From a bacterium (GTDB lineage: Bacteria; Babelota; Babeliae; Babelales; UASB340), in the NCBI GenBank assembly GCA_030629005.1, contig DAOVPV010000003.1:1-64000 (forward strand): a stretch of 64,000 bases of DNA. Reading direction: 5' to 3'. Made by a program: the position numbers and the translations under genes. This document shows, in pieces, positions 17,539 to 25,160 of the stretch (position 1 is its first letter; every line of letters begins with the position of its first letter). The notes below the pieces were generated by a model. It had not been told where the DNA came from and searched no databases. It saw only the letters and a list, made by a program, of their open reading frames with translations.

Positions 17539-18345
17539 TTACTTTTTTTCAGAGGCTAGAAAATTCCAAGTATTATAACGCATTTTTACAAAAATGCTCA
17601 TATTTTCATATAAAAAGTCTCGAATATGAGAGAAACTATCATATTTATATAACGAATAAATAAAAGAACAATCGAAATTAACCGTTGCTCCATGTTTAAC
17701 CAAATATTTACAACATTTCAACACTGAGTCATCATCTCCAAAAGAATTTGCGCAATGGTATAAAGCTGTATGGCCATCGGAATCTTTTGCATTTATATTA
17801 ACATCTAATTTAATAAGTTTTTTTAACTCAGAATAATTAGCCTTATTTGCAGCATACATAAGAGGCGTTCTATTTTCAACTTTCTTTTTTCCGTTTATTT
17901 TTTCAAAAAAATTACGTCGTTTCTTATTATCTCCTGAGAGAAGGCCCAAAAACCTCCAAGTTTTACATATAGCTTTCCCTTTAAAACTCATATTTTTTAC
18001 TAATAACCTTACAATTTCATGATTATCAGGAAAAACCCGATCACTTAAGTGGTCAATATCCCACTCCGAAAGCTCATATCTTGCTCCATGTTGAATTAGT
18101 AATTCACAGGTTTTATAAATTTCTTTATATCCACCACTACTCCATACTGTAGTTTTCAATAACTTTGAAGCCGAATCAGCACCTAAATCATCGCTTTTTG
18201 CAAGCTCTTTAATTAAATATAAATCACCGAAGCTAGCATTATGAGAAGCTCGCCTTAATGTTTCATCAGATAATTGTGCAAAACAACTCACAGCAAAAAG
18301 AGACATTAAAATTAAGCCTAGTAAGCTAACTCTTATCTTCTTCAT
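17539..18345 (-). CDS. Cassette protein C1, secreted ankyrin-repeat protein
   Basis: 268 residues. The signal peptide ends at LFAVSC, which could be a lipobox. Ankyrin repeats follow; the clearest are TPLMYAANKANYSELKKLI with NAKDSDGHTALYHCA, and a final KYLVKHGA unit. Ankyrin proteins of intracellular bacteria often bind host or partner proteins; that role is inference here. Paralogue of 24618-25055 but with about 110 more residues in the N-terminal half. The AAGGGA ribosome site belongs to the 105-bp divergent promoter copy. Confidence 0.8.
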   Translation of the reverse strand: MKKIRVSLLGLILMSLFAVSCFAQLSDETLRRASHNASFGDLYLIKELAKSDDLGADSASKLLKTTVWSSGGYKEIYKTCELLIQHGARYELSEWDIDHLSDRVFPDNHEIVRLLVKNMSFKGKAICKTWRFLGLLSGDNKKRRNFFEKINGKKKVENRTPLMYAANKANYSELKKLIKLDVNINAKDSDGHTALYHCANSFGDDDSVLKCCKYLVKHGATVNFDCSFIYSLYKYDSFSHIRDFLYENMSIFVKMRYNTWNFLASEKK

Positions 18346-18450
18346 AAATAGATCCCTTAGAATATTTATTAATAATTATCCAAAAACAAATTAAATGTGA
18401 TAAAATTTAGAAAAAATAATAAGTTTTGTAAAACGAGTCAGGAATTTAGT
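18346..18450. promoter_or_regulatory. Divergent promoter, copy 1 of 3
   Basis: A 105-base spacer between the start codon of the ankyrin gene (leftward) and a pgk-derived start codon (rightward). It is nearly identical to 22151-22255 and 25056-25160. The rightward promoter has an extended -10 (TGA then TAAAAT), and AGGA lies 9 bases before the ATG. Leftward, AAGGGA is the ribosome site. Confidence 0.75.
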
Positions 18451-18645
18451 ATGAAGTTTATAAAAAACATTGACTTAAAGGGCAAAAGAGGTCAAAGAAC
18501 AAAAGAAAAAGCGGGTTATTTTAACCCGCTTTTTCTAGTTAGCACTCATTTTTATGCTCAATTTCTATATATTAAGCCTATAATTTTCTGTTCGTGTAAC
18601 ATAATTATTTCTAATACTATTAAAAATACCAACAAAAAACTCTAA
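18451..18645 (+). pseudogene. Truncated pgk copy (first 13 codons) fused to foreign tail
   Basis: Starts MKFIKNIDLKGKR, identical to the start of pgk except for one residue, then leaves homology at GGGCAAAAG and runs through a terminator hairpin into unrelated sequence. It has the pgk promoter and ribosome site, so a 64-residue peptide could be made, but most transcripts should stop at the hairpin. Best read as debris of duplication. Confidence 0.8.
18504..18536. terminator. Strong hairpin terminator
   Basis: A 14-base perfect stem built on GCGGGTT/AACCCGC with A-rich and T-rich flanks. It sits inside the truncated pgk copy, so transcription from the pgk-type promoter should end here. Half of the same hairpin remains at the second truncated copy near 22303-22322. 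Confidence 0.8.
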
Positions 18646-18695
18646 GCATTTCACGCCATCTTTTTTTTATAAAATTCATTAATACAAAAAAATGC

Positions 18696-20039
18696 TTAGT
18701 GCCCCTGATTCGCTAAAGCCCTAGATAGTTTTTGACGTGAACAACGAAACTTATTATCCTGAAAATCCCCAAAATACCAATTAGCCACATACTGCTTACT
18801 AACCGCTATCGCTTTAATTGCTTCCTCAATATACAGACCATCATTTACCATAGGCACAAGTTCTTGGGCTAAAACATTAAATAATAGTTGAAAAGCGCGG
18901 CCTAAACCATAATCCCCATGAGAACCACCTTGCATCAATTCAATCGCCTCCTCAAAACCTTGACTTTGCTCAAATAAAGCTTTAAATAAACTTAGAGTGT
19001 CCAAATAGCTATACTTTATCAACATTTTTGCTAGCTCAATCGCTTCCTTAAAGCACTTACCGTTCTTTACTAAACGCTCAAAAGAATAAGGTAGAGCCCT
19101 AAATAATTTTTCATAATCCTGGCGAACAGTTTTTTTCCCTCTATTCCTACCAGAGGCTCCTAACTTAATCGCTTCCTTAAAGCCTTTACCTTCATTAAAC
19201 AGAATCTCAAATAAACCTAAAGCACAACGTCTAGTACCAGAATTATCACTCCTCATACAATCGCCTGCTAACTCAATCGCTTCCTTAAAGCCTTTACCTT
19301 TGTTAACTAGAGCCTTAAATAAAGCCAGAGCAGAACGTCTAATACCAAGATCATTACTTTTCATACAAACGCCTGCTAACTCAATCGCTTCCTCAAAACC
19401 TTGGCCATTGTCAAATAAAATCTTAAATAGATGTAAAGCAACCGTAAGAGTATTAAAATTACCACATTCCATACTAACACTCGCCCATTCAATTGCTTCC
19501 TTAACGCCTTGCCCCTTCTTAAATAAAGTATCAAATAGCGCTAAAGCAAGCATGCGAGAATCGCGATCATGGCTTTGTACACCAACCACTGCCACCTCAA
19601 TCGCCTCCTCAAAACCTTGGTCCTTATCAAATAGTGTCTCAAATAGTTTTGGAACTAAGCCAATTATACCTATATGTCTACACTTCATCCCCACTCTTGC
19701 TAATTCAATCGCTTCGTTAAAATATTCACCTTGACTTACGAAGATATTAAGATTTTCAAATAAAACCTTAAATATCTCTTGAGAAATACGATTAATAGAT
19801 CTAACTTTACTATGCGTACCAATATCTGCCGCTTCAAGCGCTAACCTAAATACTTCAAAATCTCCATCTTCCACTCTATCTTTTAAGTCACGAAGATAAC
19901 TGAACTCTGTTTTTTCTGTAAAAGGAATTGGCATCCCACAAAAAGAACAATTAGGACGCTTACAACGCTTTTGTGGAGTTGCACCTAAATTTAAAATAAA
20001 CGCTATAAATACTAAGAATAAAATATTTCTTTTTAACAT
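18696..20039 (-). CDS. Secreted protein of about nine 36-residue repeats
   Basis: 447 residues: signal peptide, a Cys-rich segment (RCKRPNCSFCGMPIP, a possible metal knuckle), then tandem repeats of 36 residues. A typical unit begins QGFEEAIELAGVCMKS and continues with R..ALALFKALVNKG. Two amphipathic helices per unit suggest an alpha-solenoid like HEAT or Sel1 repeats, but the sequence signature matches neither by eye. The coding DNA repeats with a 108-base period. It probably acts as a protein-binding scaffold outside the cytoplasm (inference). Confidence 0.75.
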   Translation of the reverse strand: MLKRNILFLVFIAFILNLGATPQKRCKRPNCSFCGMPIPFTEKTEFSYLRDLKDRVEDGDFEVFRLALEAADIGTHSKVRSINRISQEIFKVLFENLNIFVSQGEYFNEAIELARVGMKCRHIGIIGLVPKLFETLFDKDQGFEEAIEVAVVGVQSHDRDSRMLALALFDTLFKKGQGVKEAIEWASVSMECGNFNTLTVALHLFKILFDNGQGFEEAIELAGVCMKSNDLGIRRSALALFKALVNKGKGFKEAIELAGDCMRSDNSGTRRCALGLFEILFNEGKGFKEAIKLGASGRNRGKKTVRQDYEKLFRALPYSFERLVKNGKCFKEAIELAKMLIKYSYLDTLSLFKALFEQSQGFEEAIELMQGGSHGDYGLGRAFQLLFNVLAQELVPMVNDGLYIEEAIKAIAVSKQYVANWYFGDFQDNKFRCSRQKLSRALANQGH

Positions 20040-20048
20040 ATAAATTCC

Positions 20049-21068
20049 TTATAAATTACTTGTTGAACACGTAACAGGTTGCAGACCTTGGTCCAAATAC
20101 ATGGATGAAAGCTTCCTACATTCAGAAAGTATATTTTGTTCATACTCAGAAGTAGGATTGGAAGGTAAAATAAGACGATCACAAAGTCCCTCAATACCAA
20201 TATGTGCACCAGCAACTTTTTTAAATACCTCCCATTTGCCAGATTCTTTAGAAATATATCTTCCAAACCTACGAATTTTTCGAATAGAACTATCTGCAAT
20301 TTTCTTATCGCCATCTGTTTTTATAAATTCACAACGATTAAATAAAACACAACCATTAAAAGAAACTTTATCTAAATCCTTGCAATCAACAAATATACAT
20401 TTTTCAAAAATAACATCATTAAAAATAGCTCCAGAAAAGTCTGCCCCAATAATAAAACATTTTTTTAAAGATGTTTTGTCTAAAGTTGCTCTAGTAAAAT
20501 TGTTATTTCTAAGTCCAACCCCTTGAAAGGTACAATATTTAAACTGCGAATCACTGAAATTATTTTTAGAAATATAACACTTTTTACCTTTGTTTGTTTC
20601 TTTTATCATATTCGCAAAACGACAATTTAAAAAGGTCGATTTACTAAAATCTGAACCAAACATCACAAAGTTATTGAAAACAGAACTCCATATTTTAAGA
20701 TCAATAAATTTTGAAGAAAAAATACCAGAATCATAGAAAAATGAATCTTTAAAACAAGCTTTCTTTAAATTTGAATTCACGATCTTTGAATCATCTTCAA
20801 GCGACAAGCCAATAAATCGAGAATGATTCATCTTACTGCTATCAAAAAAAACATTCTTTAAATCAAACTCTTCTAACTTTATTCCTTTTAAATTTTCATT
20901 CTCAAATAAATTATTATCTATGCCCTCACCGTGCCCAAAAGCTTTTAACCTATCATAAGCGACTTCATCGTAATGAACCCGAGGTTGCAATTCAGCAGAC
21001 ATGGCAAAAGAGGTCGATTTAGTAAATGCAAAAAAGAATATTGCCATAATATATTTTTTATTCATCAT
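20049..21068 (-). CDS. Secreted pentapeptide-repeat-like protein
   Basis: 339 residues. A signal peptide (up to about residue 22) is followed from about residue 50 to 250 by degenerate pentapeptide repeats: NLKGIKLEEF, NNFTRATLDKTSL, GADFSGAIFNDVIFEKC. Such repeats fold as a right-handed quadrilateral beta helix. A C-terminal domain of about 80 residues lacks repeats. Two adjacent Met codons could serve as start; AAAGG precedes them. Part of the block of different secreted proteins between the two cassettes. Confidence 0.75.
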   Translation of the reverse strand: MMNKKYIMAIFFFAFTKSTSFAMSAELQPRVHYDEVAYDRLKAFGHGEGIDNNLFENENLKGIKLEEFDLKNVFFDSSKMNHSRFIGLSLEDDSKIVNSNLKKACFKDSFFYDSGIFSSKFIDLKIWSSVFNNFVMFGSDFSKSTFLNCRFANMIKETNKGKKCYISKNNFSDSQFKYCTFQGVGLRNNNFTRATLDKTSLKKCFIIGADFSGAIFNDVIFEKCIFVDCKDLDKVSFNGCVLFNRCEFIKTDGDKKIADSSIRKIRRFGRYISKESGKWEVFKKVAGAHIGIEGLCDRLILPSNPTSEYEQNILSECRKLSSMYLDQGLQPVTCSTSNL

Positions 21069-21087
21069 AAACCTTTATTTATTATTG

Positions 21088-21753
21088 TTATACATAACAA
21101 GGATAATATTGTGTAACTACTTCTGGTTTTTTATATTTATTTTTCATTACATCAAACTCTATTTTATTTCTTAAATCATATAATGGATTTAATCCCCTAC
21201 CACTTAAGTATTTTTCACCTTGAATACTATATTCTTTATACATAGCATCAAAAACATCATGTAATTCTAACGGCACAAAGTTTTTAAAATTTACAGAAAT
21301 ATTTGCCTTTAAATCTGGATTATAATTTTTCATAAACCAAACAAAAGTTTTACTTAATTTTTTCTTAAACGCAGCATCAGAAACAAGACCATATGCTATA
21401 AATCCTGATAGTAACGCAATCATCCCACCCAAAGATAAACCTTCAAGAAGCCTTTCTGAATGTTTACTTCTATCCCAATATTTTTTTCGTTCTTTAAAGT
21501 TCTTAAATAACGCAATTAAAACAGGAACAGCTCCTAAAGATAGGGCCGCCCAAAGAGGCTTACCATCGAAACAAGAAGATTCTTTATCAACGTACTTCAT
21601 AAAAACTTCATCCATAAAATACCATCTATTCTTCTCAAAAAAAGTTCTCTCTGCCAAGGTATAGCTTTTCCCTGAAGTTGGATGACTTTTTAACGAACTT
21701 ATAAAAATAGAAATAAACAACATTAAAATTATTTTTGTTTTACCGATAAACAT
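21088..21753 (-). CDS. Secreted/membrane protein, unknown
   Basis: 221 residues. N-terminal signal peptide (IILMLFISIFISS), a segment rich in aromatic and charged residues, then two hydrophobic helices at about 68-84 and 105-125 (LWAALSLGAVPVLIALF; LSLGGMIALLSGFIAYGLV) separated by a basic stretch, and a soluble C terminus of about 90 residues. No family recognised. It lies 19 bases upstream of the pentapeptide gene on the same strand, and 32 bases downstream of a small gene, so a shared transcript is likely. Confidence 0.65.
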   Translation of the reverse strand: MFIGKTKIILMLFISIFISSLKSHPTSGKSYTLAERTFFEKNRWYFMDEVFMKYVDKESSCFDGKPLWAALSLGAVPVLIALFKNFKERKKYWDRSKHSERLLEGLSLGGMIALLSGFIAYGLVSDAAFKKKLSKTFVWFMKNYNPDLKANISVNFKNFVPLELHDVFDAMYKEYSIQGEKYLSGRGLNPLYDLRNKIEFDVMKNKYKKPEVVTQYYPCYV

Positions 21754-21785
21754 AAAAACTCCTTAAAAATTAAACTATTAATGTT

Positions 21786-22118
21786 TTACTCAAATAGGGA
21801 TTCTTTCAAAATATTTTTAATATCCTCAACACCTGTATTAAACTTGCACTGCTTTTTTAATTCATCTAAAAATCCTTTTATTTTGTCATTAGAAAAACTA
21901 GAAAGAAATAAACTTTTATCAATAAACTGACGATTTAATTTCCCCTGTTTTTTTAAATTATTTATTGATATTATATGAAGATAATAATCCACATGAACAT
22001 CTCCACTCTCATCAGAAAGAACAACTTTTAATTTTAATTTTTCATTAAAATTTTCTTTGTTAAAATCTAACGCAGAAACAACTTTTATATCTGCTACAAA
22101 ATCCTTACTGTTTTTCAT
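21786..22118 (-). CDS. Small soluble hypothetical protein
   Basis: 110 residues without a signal peptide, in contrast to its neighbours. Mixed alpha/beta, with a beta-rich N-terminal half (KLKLKVVLSDESGDVHVDYYL) and a helical C terminus. No family recognised. It begins just after a remnant of the ankyrin gene start: bases 22135-22150 read ATG AAG AAG ATA AGA and then a stop. It has therefore taken over the promoter that drives the ankyrin gene in the other two copies. Confidence 0.6.
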   Translation of the reverse strand: MKNSKDFVADIKVVSALDFNKENFNEKLKLKVVLSDESGDVHVDYYLHIISINNLKKQGKLNRQFIDKSLFLSSFSNDKIKGFLDELKKQCKFNTGVEDIKNILKESLFE

Positions 22119-22150
22119 TTGCTCTATTCCATCTATCTTATCTTCTTCAT

Positions 22151-22255
22151 AAGTAGATCCCTTAGAATATTTATTAATAATTATCCAAAAACAAACTAAA
22201 TGTGATAAAATTTAGAAAAAATAATAAGTTTTGTAAAACGAGTCAGGAATTTAGT
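22151..22255. promoter_or_regulatory. Divergent promoter, copy 2 of 3
   Basis: Same 105-base spacer as 18346-18450, with only a few substitutions. Leftward it faces a 16-base remnant of the ankyrin gene start followed by the gene at 21786-22118. Rightward it faces a second truncated pgk start. Confidence 0.75.
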
Positions 22256-22324
22256 ATGAAGTCTATAAAAAATATTGACTTAAAGGGCAAAAGAGGTCAA
22301 AGAACAAAAGAAAAAGCGGGCTAA
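22256..22324 (+). pseudogene. Truncated pgk copy 2
   Basis: Starts MKSIKNIDLKGKR like pgk, leaves homology at the same point as copy 1, follows the same GGTCAAAG tail, and stops after 22 codons at the half hairpin. Debris of the same duplication. Confidence 0.8.
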
Positions 22325-22347
22325 TAAATTTTCATGCAGATAAGGTT

Positions 22348-22701
22348 TTGGAGGTTGAGGATAAACTTGCAGAGATTTTCACTTCGATAGTAATGGGTTT
22401 TGTTGGAAGCTATATAAATACTAATAACTATATGGATAATGACAATCTAAAAACTTATATCATGTCAATGATAAGTACCTTTATAATTTCAGCAGGCGTA
22501 GCCTTAGCTCAATATTATATAATGAGATTTATGCATGGAGATTTTGAAATACCAAGAGATTTAAAACCTGATGAACAAATTGAATATGTCGTAAAAGTCT
22601 TTAGAAGAAACATGAACGAAATATTAAATCAAAAACTTACCCCTTCTTTAGATTATGAAGTGTCAACAGTAGAAAATTCTAGAATCAACGCTACAAATTA
22701 A
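22348..22701 (+). pseudogene. Probable 5'-truncated membrane protein gene
   Basis: 117 residues if started at TTG 22348; the frame is open back to 22279 with no ATG or ribosome site. It encodes a hydrophobic segment (IFTSIVMGFVGSYI), a second helix (YIMSMISTFIISAGVALAQYY) and a soluble tail with LKPDEQIEYVVKVFRRNM. It looks like the C-terminal part of a membrane protein joined to the copied pgk promoter region by recombination. No family recognised. A short lolC/E-tail remnant (about 22712-22730) follows it. Confidence 0.5.
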
Positions 22702-22711
22702 GTTTGGCAAA

Positions 22712-22730
22712 CATTTTAAGACAAGAATAG
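22712..22730 (+). pseudogene. Remnant of the lolC/E gene tail
   Basis: ATTTTAAGACAAGAATAG resembles the last codons and stop of the permease gene and is followed, as there, by the GGC-GGGCTAA hairpin. Short, so weak alone, but its place matches the 15893-15971 fragment before the first cassette. Confidence 0.5.
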
Positions 22731-22732
22731 GT

Positions 22733-22781
22733 AAACAAGAAAAAGGCGGGCTAATAAATTTAGCTCGCCTTTTTCTTGTTT
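22733..22781. terminator. Hairpin terminator before second cassette
   Basis: A 22-base stem with one G-T pair, loop TAAA-like, T-rich on both sides. Homologous to the terminator at 15980-16008. Confidence 0.8.
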
Positions 22782-22801
22782 ATAAAATTTAATTTCTAAT
22801 A

Positions 22802-23407
22802 TTAATCAACCGTTGTAGCATTACCAACCCATGGCATAGCGCTATATGCATTAGCTAATCCTATAAAAACCTTATCGTAAACCATTGCATATGCCCCAAA
22901 AAAACCACCTACATAGTCTTTTCGAGAATAAGGCCCTAATAAACCCGCATCAGACGATCCATTAATAGAAAGTTTTGCAGGAAAAGCCAAACGCCAAGTC
23001 GTAGCCACTAAGTTAGGAAACGGAATTCCTGTAAATCTAGATATTATTAATAATGTAAATACCGCTTGAACAGTTATCGGCACAATAACCCTACTTATAA
23101 CACCCTTAAAACCATCCGTTACGCCATCAATAATAAAATTACTGAATAAATGATCTTTTAACCAAAAAAGTTTTTTATTTTCACTTTTAATATTTTTTAA
23201 GTTTTTTATTTTCTCTGTATTTTCTAAAACTTTTGTCATTTGTTCCGCTTTTATAGCCAGTTCTCTCAAATCATCAATAGGTAAATCTTGTAGAGCTAAA
23301 ACATCTGTATCAACGGAGTTTAAAACTCGCTCCGAACTTAAACCAGTTGGAAGACCAATAGAAAATAACAATAAAAATAGTAAATATAATTTTAAATTCT
23401 TTAGCAT
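22802..23407 (-). CDS. Cassette protein A2, secreted/membrane, unknown
   Basis: 201 residues, paralogue of 16038-16652: the same signal peptide type, DLRELAIKAEQMTKVLENTEK, the block SNFIIDGVTDGFK, a hydrophobic helix with FTGIPFP, and the same ending PWVGNATTVD. It differs mainly in the segment before the C-terminal ten residues. The strict ending suggests a functional or recognition role for the tail. Function unknown. Confidence 0.7.
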   Translation of the reverse strand: MLKNLKLYLLFLLLFSIGLPTGLSSERVLNSVDTDVLALQDLPIDDLRELAIKAEQMTKVLENTEKIKNLKNIKSENKKLFWLKDHLFSNFIIDGVTDGFKGVISRVIVPITVQAVFTLLIISRFTGIPFPNLVATTWRLAFPAKLSINGSSDAGLLGPYSRKDYVGGFFGAYAMVYDKVFIGLANAYSAMPWVGNATTVD

Positions 23408-23425
23408 AATAACCTCTCAAATTAA

Positions 23426-24484
23426 TTAAATTAATGAACGAACTTTACGGTAAGCTTTTGGAATAACAGTTGTGCTAATAAATATGCCGCCAGAATATGT
23501 AACAACCTGCAAAACTTTAGATGAACCACCGAATGCGGCAGGAACAGAAAGAACCATTACTGTCGCGGATCCCCAAGCTAAACCAGTTCTTACTTTTTCA
23601 GCATAATAGCCAATTCTTTCTAAAAGAGGCTTCTTTTTAAAGCGCATAAGAACTTGTTGCATCTTTTCTAAAACAACATCTTCTCCAGCCTTAATTTCAC
23701 CGACTATAAAATTTATTTTTGCAATCATATCTTGAAGTATAATATTATCTGACAATCCATAGTCTCTAATAAAAGCAGCACAATCCTTATATATTTCTCT
23801 TAATAATTGATTGGATAAAATCTTAATATTTTTCCCCACAAGAACTTTACCCATAATTTCTTCATAATTTTTTCTAAAAATATCAAAAAAGATTCCATAA
23901 AGATCATTACGCGCCATTTTTAATTCTTCTTGATCTAGAAATAAAAGATCTGCAATTGTATAAGATAAACTACGAACAATATCCTTGAATACTTCAGTTT
24001 TAGCATCATCTTCGACAATCAAAGAATGCGGTTTAAAATTCAATTCCCTCTCTAACGTCTCCAATATTATAGAATAATTAGTTCTAATATCTTCCATAAT
24101 ATAAGCAAAAGAATCATCTTGTCTTTCATAATTACATAAAACATCTAAGAAAGTTCTTGAAATATATTTAATACCTTCTTCATCACAAGAAATAACTATT
24201 TGAGCAAACTCTATATATCTTTCTTTAACTATATCGGTCAATATTGTATTAATTCGTAAAATTGCCATAAAATTTGAATGTACAACTTCTCGATCATCTT
24301 TATTTGGATATAAAGCATCTGCTACTTTTATAGATATATCTTTAACAATTTCACACATTAAAATATATTTAGACTCATTTTCTATGCAAGCAACAGTAGG
24401 ACGAGCTTCCATCGGAAAAATATTTACAATACTTAAAGTAAAAGCCGCCAATAATAAATATATTTTTGATTTATTTAAGAACAT
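23426..24484 (-). CDS. Cassette protein B2, with duplicated helical domain
   Basis: 352 residues from the ATG at 24484, which has GGAGG 5 bases upstream. Signal peptide, then a helical domain (about 40-150) that appears to be a diverged copy of the second domain (about 160-280). Compare IVKDISIKVADALYP with IVRSLSYTIADLLFL. Paralogue B1 has only the second domain. The C-terminal hydrophobic region with TYSGGIFISTTVIPK matches B1. No family recognised. Confidence 0.7.
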   Translation of the reverse strand: MFLNKSKIYLLLAAFTLSIVNIFPMEARPTVACIENESKYILMCEIVKDISIKVADALYPNKDDREVVHSNFMAILRINTILTDIVKERYIEFAQIVISCDEEGIKYISRTFLDVLCNYERQDDSFAYIMEDIRTNYSIILETLERELNFKPHSLIVEDDAKTEVFKDIVRSLSYTIADLLFLDQEELKMARNDLYGIFFDIFRKNYEEIMGKVLVGKNIKILSNQLLREIYKDCAAFIRDYGLSDNIILQDMIAKINFIVGEIKAGEDVVLEKMQQVLMRFKKKPLLERIGYYAEKVRTGLAWGSATVMVLSVPAAFGGSSKVLQVVTYSGGIFISTTVIPKAYRKVRSLI

Positions 24485-24577
24485 ATAAACCTCCATTTCT
24501 ATATTCTAAAACGTTAAATGTTACATACTTATGTTAATTAAATAACTAAATATTTCAAACGATTTCATATTGAAACC

Positions 24578-24608
24578 TTAAAAAACACCCTTTTTATGTG
24601 TTTTTTAA
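24578..24608. terminator. A/T-flanked hairpin
   Basis: TTAAAAAACAC pairs with GTGTTTTTTAA around a 9-base loop, just past the stop of the ankyrin gene C2. Could end its transcript before gene B2. Confidence 0.6.
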
Positions 24609-24617
24609 AAAATATAA

Positions 24618-25055
24618 TTAATTTTTGTTTGTTGGTGGCTCTAAAGCTTTCCAAAACCAATAACGGATTTTTGCAGAAAGATGCATATTTTTATGTAAAA
24701 TGTCTCTTATTTCTGCAAAAACCTCATATTTATATAAAAGATCTAAATAATAACACTCAAAATCTTCTTTAGCACCATGCTTAATTAAATATTTACAGCA
24801 TTTTAAAGCATCTTTAGGGCCTTCACTAGACTTTGCACAATGATATAAAACTCCATGCCCCTCAGAATCTTTTGCATTAATGTTAACATCTAATTTAATA
24901 AGTTTCTTTAGTTTGGAATAGTCAGCCTTTTTTGCAACTATCATTAAAGGAGTTACTTTTTTAACTTTCTTTTTCTTATAACTTTGTGCCTGACAACTCA
25001 CAGCAAAAAAAGACATTAAAACCAAACCTAATAAGCTAACTCTTATACTCTTCAT
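24618..25055 (-). CDS. Cassette protein C2, short secreted ankyrin protein
   Basis: 145 residues, paralogue of 17539-18345. The signal peptide is nearly the same (RVSLLGLVLMSFFAVSC), with a possible lipobox Cys. The next roughly 110 residues of C1 are absent, and the ankyrin units follow directly: TPLMIVAKKADYSKLKKLI, NAKDSEGHGVLYHCAKS, KYLIKHGA. The internal deletion is clean and in frame. Divergent from pgk across the third copy of the 105-base spacer. Confidence 0.8.
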   Translation of the reverse strand: MKSIRVSLLGLVLMSFFAVSCQAQSYKKKKVKKVTPLMIVAKKADYSKLKKLIKLDVNINAKDSEGHGVLYHCAKSSEGPKDALKCCKYLIKHGAKEDFECYYLDLLYKYEVFAEIRDILHKNMHLSAKIRYWFWKALEPPTNKN

Positions 25056-25160
25056 AAATAGATCCCTTAAGATATTTATTAATAATTATCCAAAAACAAA
25101 TTAAATGTGATAAAATTTAGAAAAAATAATAAGTTTTGTAAAACGAGTCAGGAATTTAGT
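25056..25160. promoter_or_regulatory. Divergent promoter, copy 3 (native pgk promoter)
   Basis: The version in front of intact pgk. Extended -10: TGA followed by TAAAAT at 25111-25116. AGGA lies 9 bases before the pgk ATG at 25161. Presumably the parent of the copies at 18346 and 22151. Confidence 0.75.

Noticed and set aside
18696-20039. CRISPR-like array because of the regular 108-base repeat
   Set aside because: The repeats are contiguous coding units without spacers and translate into a regular protein repeat.
20033-20314. Open frame within the pentapeptide-repeat gene in another frame
   Set aside because: No start context and complete overlap with a better-supported gene.
24510-24522. 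AACGTTAAATGTT upstream of the B2 gene
   Set aside because: Twelve of 13 palindrome bases match, but the leader is absent; could be chance in AT-rich DNA.
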